From the NCBI GenBank assembly GCA_036426205.1, contig CM071568.1, forward strand, positions 230,302,148-230,366,147: 64,000 nucleotides of DNA. The letters are read 5' to 3'. Position 1 is the stretch's first letter, and every line of letters begins with the position of its first letter. The DNA comes from Ascaphus truei (Eukaryota > Chordata > Amphibia > Anura > Ascaphidae). Shown in pieces: positions 11,424-22,426 of this stretch. The notes beneath the pieces were generated by a model that saw nothing but the letters and a program-made list of their open reading frames with translations, ran no database searches and was not told the DNA's origin. Position numbers and translations under genes: made by a program.

Positions 11424-11815
11424 AGTACAAGATAATAAAAAATGCACAAATGGCGCGACCAGGATAGTTGAGAAGGTAATTTATTAAAAATTCACAAATA
11501 ACTAGGGGATCCAACCACACCTCACAACAGCTGTGCAGCTGGACGCTAAGTACTATCAAGGAGAAACGACCTGATGGTGACAGAACCTCAAGCTACACAG
11601 TATACAAATACAGAAAATTATATAGAAAAACCATGAAGCAAAAAAAAACAAACATGACATAAACATACTATAAACAGATTTTGATAGAACAACCGCCAAG
11701 GGTTGGGCACTGGAAAGGGGGAGTGTCAAATTCGAATCACCATGGTTAACTACAGTTCAACACGGGGAAACCGTGCAAGTAACAAGGTAACAGCAACCGT
11801 AGACTATGGCCTGCC
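11424..11815 (-). mobile_element. Minus Penelope-like copy, 3' terminal segment
   Basis: This aligns as reverse complement with 22,150-22,412 of the plus copy. Shared landmarks are the terminal 'gcattttttattatcttgta', the 'cagctgcacagctgt' phrase and 'ccagtgcccaaccc'. Numerous indels separate the two. Confidence 0.75.
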
Positions 11816-11829
11816 AGGCGAGTAAGCGA

Positions 11830-14010
11830 CTCGCTCTTCTCTTTTACTTTCCTCTTATAGCCTCTTGTGTTCCCTACCTCCCTCCTCTCTCGCCACATTA
11901 AGTCCCTCGCCCACCCTGTCATACAGTGTTCTACCCCTAACCGTGTCCGCTTACTGACATCCTATATCACCTCTTCACTCCCTTTCTCCGCATGTCCTCT
12001 TTCTCGCAGTATTGATGTCTCATTTCTTTACCCGGACCATCTACTCTGAACAAATTCACCTTTTTCCCTTCATGTTCTCGTTGGACTCTCTAGTGCCCTT
12101 CGGATGTGCTCCTTACTCCCCTTCTTGTTCCCCTGCCCTTGTTTCTTGTTTATCTATTTTTTTCCACTTCTTGATCACTCCCCTATCTGCTCTCCACCTT
12201 CCGATTCACTGTTCTTATTTTCGAACCCCACGTCTCTCCCACGACTTGTCTTTTCCTCCTTCCTCCTCTTCTCACCTTTCGTCACTTATTTGCCTTTCGT
12301 CTCTCTTTTGCATCGCTCCGCCACCATACTTTTCCTGCGCTATTTGACCCTTTTCTGCCACCTCCTGCCCCACCGGCCACTCTTATCTCCTTCACCCCGC
12401 TCTGCTCTACTTCATTTTTCTCGTCGCTCCCTCTTCCCAGCCTTTTATCTCCCTCACACTAGGCTTAATCTCCTTTCTTCCTACTCTCCCTACTCTCCTT
12501 TTCGCTCCCTATGCCCACCCCCACCCTTTTTATCTCCCACTGCTATCTCTCAATGCACACTCTCACTCCCTTACTCCTCCATCATCTTGACCCTTCTTGC
12601 TTCTCCTCATTGCCCTCCTTCCCTGTCGCATCCTTCTCCCTTTTTCTTTATCCCCACTTCGCCGTCTAACCCACTCCCCACCCCGCCCCTGCCCGCCCCC
12701 CCTCCTTCATGATTCTCTTCGTCTCCTCTTTATCGGTCCGCACTCCACCTCCTTCCCTTGGTCCCGTTGACCTTTAACCCATCTTGTCAACATTTCACTT
12801 CTGATCCATCTCCATCATCACCTCCCTCACCCTCACCAGCCCTTTCTACACAAGAGCTTATTCCTGTTAGCCTCAGATCGAATGCGTCCCCTCTTCCACG
12901 CAGCCAATCACATCCTCGTCCCTGCCGCTCCCCCGAAGGCCTCCTTTTCCCTACTTTTCCTTTACTCTACATAGTCCCCCTCTCTTCCGCCACTCGCAGC
13001 CTCCTCATGACCCTGTACCTCTTTCCCCTTATCTACTCTTCTTTTCTCCCTTTCTTTTTTCTTTTACACCCCTCCTACTTTCCCCCTCACCTCGTTTTTC
13101 TTTATTGTAACCGTACCTTTTTCTTTTCTCTGGCGGTTCCGCCTCTTACCCCCCTCTCGTTCCGCCTTCCCCTTGTTTTCTCTACCGTCCTCTGCGCGTT
13201 CGCCTTCTCTTCCATTAGTTTGCCCCCGACCCTGAGCTACCTCCTATATGCCCTCGTCGCTCTCCTACTTTTTTTTTTTTTCTCTCCTTTTTTGCCCCTC
13301 ACTCGTGTTTTTTTCATCTTTGCAGTATGTTCATTTTTATTTTGGCGGTTGTGCCATAGCTTCTCGCGCCCAACGGCTTGTTTCATCAGTTTCTCCCCAC
13401 CCCGACCAGTCTCGCAGCCACCTCGTTTTCACTGGGCCTGCGCTATGTTCCCCTCTACCTTACCCTACCCCGGCACCTGACCCTTTTGACTTGATGCCTG
13501 TCCCGGCCCACCGGAGAGTCTTGGCTGTTGTATCTATGACAACGGCGAGGGTAGGCGGTTTGCAAACGCCTGGCTGGTCACCGAAGTTGCGAGCCCGCCG
13601 GTGTGTGGCGACGACAGACTCGTTTTGCCAGTTCAGTTCCTCACCTCACCCGCCGTACGCTCCCTTTATCACATTTTCCCCCCTTTCCTCTCCCTACACT
13701 TTCGTATATACTTCTATTCATTCCCGCCTCTTCCTTTTTCTCCTCCCGCTCTGTCTTCTCAGTGCCACCCCATTCTCGCTCCCTCCCTATGCCGTCCTTC
13801 ATTCGCCCTTCACTCCTTGATTCCCCACCCCCGGTCCTTCCCATCTATTCCTACGCTCTCCTGCTCTCGCTTCGTATTTCTCTCTATCTTGCTGAACCCT
13901 CTGGCCTGTTTGCTCATGCTCTGCAGTCATGCGCGATATATTTTCAGTATTTTATCAGGTTGGATTCGTCCCCACCAGCCACCAAACCGCCCCCCCCCCC
14001 CCCCTTCTCA
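11830..14010 (+). repeat. 2.2-kb pyrimidine-rich block
   Basis: The plus strand is overwhelmingly C and T with no consistent repeat period, ending in a run of C at about 13,991-14,004. Long open frames on the plus strand (up to 240 codons, rich in Ser, Pro, Leu and Phe) exist only because stop codons need purines. The block interrupts the minus Penelope-like copy between the segments ending at 11,815 and starting at 14,076. It may be real polypyrimidine DNA or a sequencing artefact. Confidence 0.7.
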
Positions 14011-14075
14011 TAATATGGGTATTGATTGGCTGTTTTTATTAAGATTAAAAACGCTGCTGGTGCTGCAAGGATCCG

Positions 14076-14425
14076 TATCACTCAGCTTACCTGCCCATAA
14101 AAGCGCAGGAGAGGGTATGACTACTGCGTGACCTCCTACGAGTTTTTTTTTTCGTACCAAGGTACCACCAAGTACTTAGTAGGCCGACCCCGCGGGAACT
14201 CATTCAAATTTCTGATTCACCAGGACGCCTCAGGCAACTAAACCGATGTAGTTCTGTGCTTGGCGTCTATTGTGTAATGTCTACTTCCTGAAGTACTTCG
14301 TCCTTATTAGTTTTTGTTTCTCTCCCCCTGTCGTTATGTTTATATCTGTTTATTCTGTTATATATAGGCAGTAGGCAACTGATTGAAAAAAATAAAAATA
14401 AAAAACCAGCCCCCTCATAGAGAAA
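14076..14425 (-). mobile_element. Minus Penelope-like copy, hammerhead-region segment
   Basis: Reverse complement of about 21,855-22,075 in the plus copy. Shared phrases include 'caggtaagctgag', 'gaagtacttggtacgaa'-like sequence and 'gagggggctggttttttcaa'. The hammerhead-like core is scrambled by insertions near 14,145-14,195. Confidence 0.7.
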
Positions 14426-14429
14426 CAAC

Positions 14430-16250
14430 ACAGTGCTGCAAGGCTCGAGCATCCAGCCGCGAAACAGGGCTAATACACTCTGATAGGTGTCCTTGCGTAC
14501 CTGCAGGTATTTCGTGACGTTACAACATCCAATTAGATCTCTACTCGAAACGTGCGTCATGTACCAACTAGCAACGGCAATTTGGGCATTTCACACTACG
14601 CCTGTCCTAGTTATATTCGTCGAATCCCATCCAGCGCAGCAAAGACTGAGGAGCTCCACTGTTCCCTTGATAGGTCCTGGAACTTTGTGCCTCTAATATT
14701 GAAACCAAACCTAGAATCAGAGGTTTATTCGTGTGATAACAATTACGCCCGCCCGACACCCTTTTGTTGTGGACTGTCTTGTAGGGATTACTGTGTCCCT
14801 TTGTGACTATGGCACGTAATTCTTTTTTGTGGAAATTCTGCAAAAAGAGTGGGAAGCGTTTTTAGTGTGGGAGCCCGTATCACTCCCACTTTCTGTTTCT
14901 CCTTCCCGCTCTCCTATCCTAGGCAGTGGGGTCATGCCGGACCAGGTACAACCCCGCTTGTGCTTACGTCGGTCTTACTGTAGGGTATTCATGCTCTCCT
15001 GAGAGCGCCCATTCTATAGTGTGGCTGCAACAGTCTGCTCCCCTATTTTAGCTACAGGCGCTTGGGGTTGGACCCCTTTCTCCTTCCTTTACCCCTGCGC
15101 TGGCTCGCGATCGAGCGGAGCCGCCGTCAGTGTGTGCGATCGCAGTGTTCCTTCTGTAGTTCTCGTATTTTTGCACAGTCACTAATGCCTGTCTGGTTCG
15201 TGTTTCCCGATTTACAGACGAATACCGCTTTTTCGGGCTTCATATGGCAGCTTACGTGCAATAGACTCCGGCGTCTTGCCAGGCTCATCTAGTCGGCTGG
15301 AGAGTTTCACACCCTCTCGCGTATCTTGATGTAAGGGGCGAGGGTTTAAAAATGGGGCAATGGGGCGGTATAAAAACGACAGCGTTATTTTGTATCATCG
15401 ACGAGGTAGTGTGGAGATTGAAGCGGGCTAACGGAGAAAGCAGGTATTGTTTTTGCAGGACTTTAGGGGCGTGGAATTGTGCGGATCTTTCACGTCTCCC
15501 AGCGGAGCATCTTAATCCCCTCCTCTGTACTTTCTAGCTGCTTGCCTTCTCTCCGCCTCTTTCGTCTCTTTTTTTTTTTTTCCCTGCTATTTACCGCCCC
15601 TCTTTCCTACCTGCCCTCTAACTTTACTTTCTTCTTTTACTCTGCAATTGGTTTCTCCCCTCATCTCGCCCTCCCCCCTCTAGCCATTCTTTGCCGAGAC
15701 CTTCTTTCGTACTACATTTTTTTTCGTCACCTCCGCCACCTTTTTTTCCGGGGCCGATCCTCGGCTTCCTTTCTACTTCTATGGACTCTTTGTTCTTCTG
15801 TCTTTGTTCCCTTTTGCCTCCCTCCCTGCATCCATCACCATTACCTCCCCCCCCTTCTGCCTAGTACTCTTTAAGGGCCCCTTATTCTTGTGGCTCCCCT
15901 TTCTATTGTCATCGTTTATGTGGGCTTAACTTTTCTCCTCAGGTTCTCCCTCGATTAGGTTTTTTGGGCCCGCGTGGGTCCCTGTTTGCTTCCGACACTT
16001 TTTTCCACCCTTTCCATTTCTTAGCCTTGTGGTTTTAGGGGGCTCCCTCGTTGTTTTTGCCGGGTGGCTATGGTATTCGCTTTTGCCGTAGCTGATCGCG
16101 CCTATTGGTGGTCTTTTTTGGGTGTGCAAGGGAGGTCGAATAATGATTCATTGGGCACTGCACTTCATCTAGTTATGTGTTTTGAGGAAAAAAAAATAAT
16201 TTTTTACAGTCCCCCAAGAGGCAAGAAGACAGTGAATATAAGGAATTAAG
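14430..16250. other. Unexplained block inside minus Penelope-like copy
   Basis: This sequence has no counterpart in the plus copy and no recognisable coding content. 14,430-15,530 looks like unique, moderately GC-rich sequence. 15,535-15,960 is again pyrimidine-rich on the plus strand with a T run at about 15,571-15,582. It may be an inserted element or erroneous consensus. Confidence 0.45.
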
Positions 16251-16255
16251 ACAAC

Positions 16256-19050
16256 TGTCAACATACATAAATTATGATATACTAATGTAAACTAAACAAA
16301 GTCAGATTGATTTTGGATGACTGATCTGATGATTTGAAGCTGTAGGATGAGTTGGAAACCGTGGAGGATGAATATAACTAAGAGAAAAGAAAAAGAAAGA
16401 AAAAAACAAGGGAACCCACGAATGATTGAAATAAGAAACAATAATAAGATAGTAAAAACTACATAAATCGGTTTAATGGCAAATTGAAATGTTATAAATT
16501 CATTTTATATAGAAAAACGGAATACCTTATCTTTAAAAAAGAAGGAGTCAATTCAATTAATTCATTGAAACCATAGGGATGTCTGGTATGCATTCATAAA
16601 TCCAAAATTGCTCCCGGTAAAATATAAGATTATCTCTATTTCCCTGTCTACTACTAGTGATACACTTTCAAGTCCCTTAAATTAATACAACCAGGTCACT
16701 TTCTGACTTCTTTTAAAGTGTTTCAAAAGCGGAGTTAATGGCATACCCTTTGGCTATTATTTTTGGTATGTTTTTACCATTTCTCAGGTGCTCTAACATG
16801 CGCATTTTAAACGGTTTTTTGTCTTACCAATGTACTGTAAATTACAGCTACACTGTAAGGCATAGACCAAATGCGTTGTCTGACAATTAATGAAACTTGT
16901 AATATTGTAGACCTGTTAGAACTCCTGATGTAACTGTTTTTCCCTTGCACAGATATGGTTACACCGCTTTACACTCGCATTTGTAGTGCCTTTAACTCCT
17001 AGGTATGTAGTTTTAATACTCCAGATACGATGACCTCTCTGGAGACTTGCTTGGAGCCAGAATGTGTTTAAGGTTAGGTGCTCGGTTTGAAAACTATCCC
17101 TGGTTTGGATAGTGGGGACCCCAAAATGGGATCAGCTTTTTAATATCCCCCAATGGTTTGCAGAATTTTTCTAACATTGTAATGGGATCACTAAATTGAG
17201 TAAAAATGCTGGGATTGATTTTGTCTTCTCACTCTTTATGATGATATTCATCAGAGATTTCCTAGGAATCTTTCTAGTTTTTGAGCGAAGAGTTTACTAA
17301 ATCGCTATCATTTCTTTGTCTAGGATTTTCTTTAAAAAGAAAGATGTTCTTTCATAATCCACAGCCTTAGACATCTCTTTTAACCTGAGAAATTGATTAA
17401 AGGGAATATTTTGGACCCATCTCTATCGTGACAACTAAAGGGTCTAAATATGAATTACATTTGTAGCCTTAAATGCGTTTTAGTATGTACAGTTTTGGCT
17501 CAATGTAAATCTCTAAATCGAGATAATGAATGCTTACTGAGTTATTTCACCACTAAATTTTAAATAAAATCATTATTGTTCAGATTTGTGACAAACTAAG
17601 ATAGGAACTTCTGTCCCCTCCCACACAATAATAATATCATCGATGTATCTCCTCCACAGCTTAAGCAGCGGAGGGTAATCATTAAAGATCACCAGAGACT
17701 CCCCACTGTCCCATATACAAATGGCGAATGACGGGGCAAATGTTGTGCCCATCGCCGTCCCCAAGATTTGCAAAAAATAGAGGAATCAAACAAAAAATAA
17801 TGTGATGAGGATGAACTCAAGTGAGGATAAGATGAATTCAACCTGTGTAATGGGAAGTGTTTGTGGGTCAATAAAAATGTCTAATGCTCTACCCCTTTTT
17901 TGTTGAGGGATACTGGTGTATAGTGATTGAACATCTAATGTGGCTAATATAATTATCCCCAAACAAAAACCATCAAACAATTGTAAAACCATAGTGGTAT
18001 CTTTAAGGTGAGATGGTAGTGAAGTGACCATTGGTTGAGAAAAAAATCAAATAGGTGGATAAATTAGAAGTGAGGGAATTAATCCCGGAATAATGGGACG
18101 TCCGGGGGTGGGAAGTGAGAGATGTGTATTTGGGGATATAATAAAATATTTGGAAAGTGGGAGTTTTGTGAACAAAATATTGATACTCCAAATTAGAAAT
18201 AATACCAAGTTCCAGAGCTCCATACAAATGCGTTTTTAATGAGACTCAAAAATTCCTTGTGGTGGTCCCTTTAATGTGACATATGAGGATGGGGTCCTGT
18301 AAAGGCGATGAGCTTCCTTAAAATAGGTCCTCAGTATTCAAGAGGACTATTCCGCTCCCCTATCAGCTGACTTAAACAATGTCAGGATGGACTTTAGTTG
18401 TTAATACTTTTTGTATCCCAAGTTAAATTGGAATATAATCTATGTGTTTTTTTACACATATCTCTGAATAATTGTCAACCAGTTTTCCAAATAAATTCTA
18501 TTGTGTCCTTTTGAGGCATATGGGAAAAATACAGAATTTGGTTTGAAACAGTATGTGTGTAACTCCAAGTTGACAAAGTCAGGTTCACTCTTTCGTGAGT
18601 GCTTCTAGATCTTCAATAAAGCCATCTGATCAACTGAATATCCAATTGATCCTCATTATGAGAATGTTGATTGTAAGCCTTATGCTACTATAATGACGCT
18701 GTAAAGTCATTTTTCTAATATTTTTGAAGATCAATATAGAGATCAAATTCATGATTCTCTCGAAGGGGAAAACGGTAAAGCCCTTTCTTATAGCACTGAA
18801 AGAGATCTTTATCTTAAAATGAAGATCAAGTTAAAGATACATTACTGGTTAGTGTCAATGGATACAGGGATCCACTCTTTGTGGGGGGCTTTCTACCTCC
18901 TCTCTTACCTCGTCTGGAGTAACCCGTTTCAATTCTTTTTGCAGGGTTTTGAGGGGGGGATTGTCTAGGTCCCAACTTGGTTCTGTTTGGGATTGTTTTT
19001 GATCGATTCTGCAAAAACAATCATTATTATCGTTCATTTATATCACTTTC
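16256..19050 (-). pseudogene. Minus Penelope-like copy, coding region
   Basis: Reverse complement of the plus copy's 19,240-21,800, carrying the same protein in pieces. Visible parts are YIDDIIIVWEG (17,660-17,628), ILATLDVQSLYTSIPQQKRG (minus of about 17,950-17,890) and ASFAICIW-like remains of RT motif B. The GIY-YIG end lies near 16,840. It extends further 5' than the plus copy: minus 19,037-18,855 encodes DLDNPPLKTLQKELKRVTPD, probably part of the N-terminal region. Almost every segment is frameshifted relative to the next. Confidence 0.75.
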
Positions 19051-19203
19051 ATTTACGCGTCAGCTCTATCTTTAATTGATTGAAACTCTATTTGAAACTG
19101 TTAATCAAACTGCAATACTTTGTTGGCCCCTACTGGCCTACCTAAACAAAAAGGGGTCCTGAGCGCCTAAGAGTGCTACTCAAACCCACCCTAGGGCAAT
19201 GAC

Positions 19204-21551
19204 AATCCCAAAAAGCTTCTAGATATTTGGGAGTTACGTTTGCCCCTTCTAGAGAATCAAATGAATTTGATCTCTATATTGATCTTCAAAAATATTTAAG
19301 AAAAATGACTTTACAGCGTCATTATAGTAGCAATAAGGCTACATCAGATCAAATTTCTCAGAATGAGGCAATTGATATTACAGTTGATCAGATGGCTATT
19401 ATTGAAGATCTAGAAGCACTACTGAAAGACAGTGATACTGACTTTGTCAACTTTGGAAGTTACACACATACTGGTTTCAAACCAAATTCTGTATTTTTCC
19501 CATATGCCTCAAAAGGACACAATATAGAATTATTTGGAAAACTGGTTGAACAGGATTTCAGAGATATGTGTAAGAAAAAACAACTAGGATTATATTCCAA
19601 TTTAACTTGGGATGAACAAAAAAGTATTAAACAACTAAAGTCCAATCCTGACATTGTATTAAGGTCAGCTGATAAGGGAGGCGGAATAGTCCTCTTGAAT
19701 ACTGAGGACTATTTTAAGGAAGCTCATCGCCTTTTACAGGACCCCATCTCATATGTCACATTAAAGAGGGACCCCACAAAGGAATTTTTGAGTCTCATTA
19801 AAACGCATTTGTATGGAGCTCTGGAACTTGGTATTATTTCTAAGTTGGAGTATCAATATTTGTTCACAGAAACTCCCACTGTTCCAATATTTTATTATAT
19901 CCCCAAGATACACAAATCTCTCACTTCCTCACCCGGACGTCCCATTATTTCCGGGATTAATTCCCTCACTTCTAATTTATCCACCTATATTGATTTTTTT
20001 TCTGCAACCAATGGTCACTTCACTACCATCTCACCTTAAAGATACCACTATGGTTTTACAATTGTTTGATGGTTTTGTTTGGGAAGATAATTATAGATTA
20101 GCCACATTAGATGTTCAATCACTATACACCAGTATCCCTCACAAAAAAGGGATAGAAGCAATTAGACATTTTTTATTGACCCCACAAACACTTCCCATTA
20201 CACAGGTTGAATTCATCTTATCCTCAATTGAGTTCATCCTCAGTCACAATTATTTTTTGTTTGATTCCCTCTATTTTTTGCAAATCTTGGGGACGGCGAT
20301 GGGCACAACATTTGCCCCGTCATTCGCCAATTTGTATATGGGACAGTGGGAGTCTCTGGTGATCTTTAGATGTACTCCTCCGCAGCTTAAGCTGTGGAGG
20401 AGATACATCGATGATATTATTATTGTGTGGGAGGGGACAGAAGATTCCTATCTTAAGTTTGTCACAAATCTGAACAATAATGATTTTAATTTAAAATTTA
20501 GTGGTGAAAATAGCTCAGTAAGCATTCATTATCTCGATTTAGAGATTTACATTGAGGCCAAAACTGTACATACTAAAACGCATTTTAAGGCTACAAATGT
20601 AAATTCATATTTAGACCCATTTAGTTGTCACGATAAGAGATGGGTCCAAAATATTCCCTTTAATCAATTTCTCAGGTTAAAGAGAAATGATTCTAAGGCT
20701 GTGGATTATGAAGAACAATCTTTCTTTTTAAAGAAAAGATTCCTAGACAAAGAATATGATAGCGATTTAGTAAACTCTTCGCTCAAAAAACTAGAAAGGA
20801 TTCCTAGGAAATCTCTGATGAAATATCATCATAAAAAGAGTGAGAAGAGACAAAATCAAATCCCAGCATTTATTACTCAATTTAGTGATACCCATTACAA
20901 TGTTAGAAAAATTCTGCAAAAACATTGGGGGATATTAAAAGCTGATCCCATTTTGGGTCCCCACTATCCAAACCAGGGATAGTGTTCAAACGAGCACCTA
21001 ACCTTAAACACATTCTGGCTCCAAGTCAAGTCTCCAGAGAGGTCATCGTATCTGGAGATATTAAAACTCACCTAGGAGTTAAAGGCACGTACAAATGCGG
21101 AAAGTGTAAAGCGTGTAACCATATCTGTCAAGGGAAAACAGTTACATCAGGAGTTACTAACAAGGTCTACAATATTACAAGTTTCATTAATTGTCAGACA
21201 ACGCATGTGGTCTATGCCTTACAGTGTAGCTGTAATTTACAGTACATTGGTAAGACAAAAAGACCGTTTAAAATGCGCATGTTAGAGCACCTGAGAAATG
21301 GTAAAAACATACCAAAAATAATAGCAAAGGGTATGCCATTAACTCCGCTTTTGAAACACTTTAAAGAAGTGCATAACAGTGAACCTGGTTGTATTAAATT
21401 TAAGGGACTTGAAAGTGTATCACTAGGTAGTAGACAGGGAAATAGAGATAATCATTTATTGAAACGGGAGCAATTTTGGATTTATGAAATGCATACCAGA
21501 CATCCCTATGGTTTCAATGAATTAATTGAATTGACTCCTTTTTTAAGATAA
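19204..21551 (+). pseudogene. Penelope-like RT plus GIY-YIG endonuclease, two frameshifts
   Basis: Three overlapping frames form one Penelope-like protein lacking its N-terminus. Frame 1 (to about 20,000) starts near GVTFAPSRESNEFDLYIDL and includes ADKGGGIVLL. Frame 2 (to 20,982) carries the RT core: ATLDVQSLYTSIP (motif A), GTAMGTTFAPSFANLYMG (motif B) and YIDDIIIVWEG (motif C). Frame 3 (20,982-21,551) has the cysteine cluster CGKCKACNHIC and the GIY-YIG nuclease HVVYALQC...LQYIGKTKRPFK with EHLRNG. The first frameshift falls at a T run near 19,993-20,001, the second at a short A run near 20,970. Family knowledge: these proteins reverse-transcribe at nicked DNA or telomeric ends. This copy is otherwise well preserved, unlike its inverted partner. 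Confidence 0.85.
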
Positions 21552-22412
21552 GGTATTCCGTTTTTATTAAAATGAATTTATTAACATTTATTTGCATTAA
21601 CATTTATGTATGTTTTTATATTTATTTGTTTTTATTTAATCATTTGTTCCTTTTTCTTTTATTCATATACAGGTTTCAGCATGATTTGTTTACATAGTAT
21701 ATCATTTATGTTGTTAGAGGTCTTATTCCTGTATTTTTTCATAGGGGTGAGTGCAATGATTAATTTATACTTGCACACATCCCCCACATGAGTTGCCATA
21801 CACCCTGTTGCCTAGTAACCTTATTTCAAGGTGTTTCAATCAGCGTAGCAATTAGGCAAAGTAAGGGTGTTTCTCTGAGGGGGCTGGTTTTTTCAATCAG
21901 TTGCCGCCTATATATACGCACGGATGACGCTGTATGTGACCTCCTGACGAAGTACTTGGTACGAAACGCGTAGAGGTCACGACAGGTCATCCTGCGCGTG
22001 TATGCAGGTAAGCTGAGACGGAGCCTGCAGGAGACAGCAGCGGTTTTATCCATCTCCGCGGTGCCGAGATCCGGATCCTGTGCAGACACCGCGAGTCTGC
22101 TGACTGTCTCAGTGTGAGTGTCCGTTTCCCCTTGCCAGTGCCCAACCCTATGGCGGTTTCTATACAAATCTGTTTATAGGTTGTTTTCATGTTTGTTTTT
22201 TTCTTTCATGTTTTTTATATAAATTTTACTGTATTTGTATACTGTGCAGCTTAGGGTTTAGTCACCATCCGGTGTTCTCCTTGGTAGTACTTAGCCGTCC
22301 AGCTGCACAGCTGTTCTGAGGTGGGGTTGGATCCCCTCAGTTTTTGTGTATTTTTAATAAATTACCTTCCACTAATCCCTGGTGCGCATTTGTGCATTTT
22401 TTATTATCTTGT
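21552..22412 (+). mobile_element. 3' region of plus Penelope-like copy
   Basis: Non-coding tail following the stop at 21,551. It contains a hammerhead-like motif (21,936-21,980), an AATAAA-like signal at 22,355-22,360 and the terminal 'tgcattttttattatcttgta'. The tail is matched by the minus copy at 11,424-11,815 and 14,076-14,425. Confidence 0.75.
21936..21980 (+). ncRNA. Hammerhead-ribozyme-like motif
   Basis: An 8-bp outer helix GTGACCTC/GAGGTCAC (21,936-21,943 with 21,973-21,980) encloses CTGACGA, a small stem GTAC-TTG-GTAC, GAAA and CGCGTA. This is the layout of type I hammerheads with a minimal helix III, which are known from Penelope-like elements. There is one extra A between CTGACGA and the inner stem compared with the textbook core, so activity is not assured. 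Confidence 0.6.
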
Positions 22413-22426
22413 AAACACACAAAACC

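Larger units (their letters stand above)
4949..22426. mobile_element. 17.5-kb nested insertion complex
   Basis: The sequence CCTTC occurs on both sides (4,944-4,948 and 22,427-22,431). Collapsing one copy restores an uninterrupted BEN-like reading frame (VNYEG meeting NKTKKGLP). Both ends of the insertion carry AAACACACAAAACC (4,949-4,962 and 22,413-22,426), a terminal direct repeat as expected for Penelope-like arrangements. An alternative reading is a 16-bp target duplication AAACACACAAAACCCC, which leaves the frame worse. Inside are an LTR retrotransposon and two inverted Penelope-like copies. The order of the insertion events cannot be settled from the sequence. Confidence 0.6.

Noticed and set aside
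12104..14131. Long plus-strand open frames of 176-240 codons
   Set aside because: They lie in pyrimidine-rich DNA where stop codons are rare by composition. The translations are Ser/Pro/Leu/Phe monotony with no domain, and several frames are open at once.
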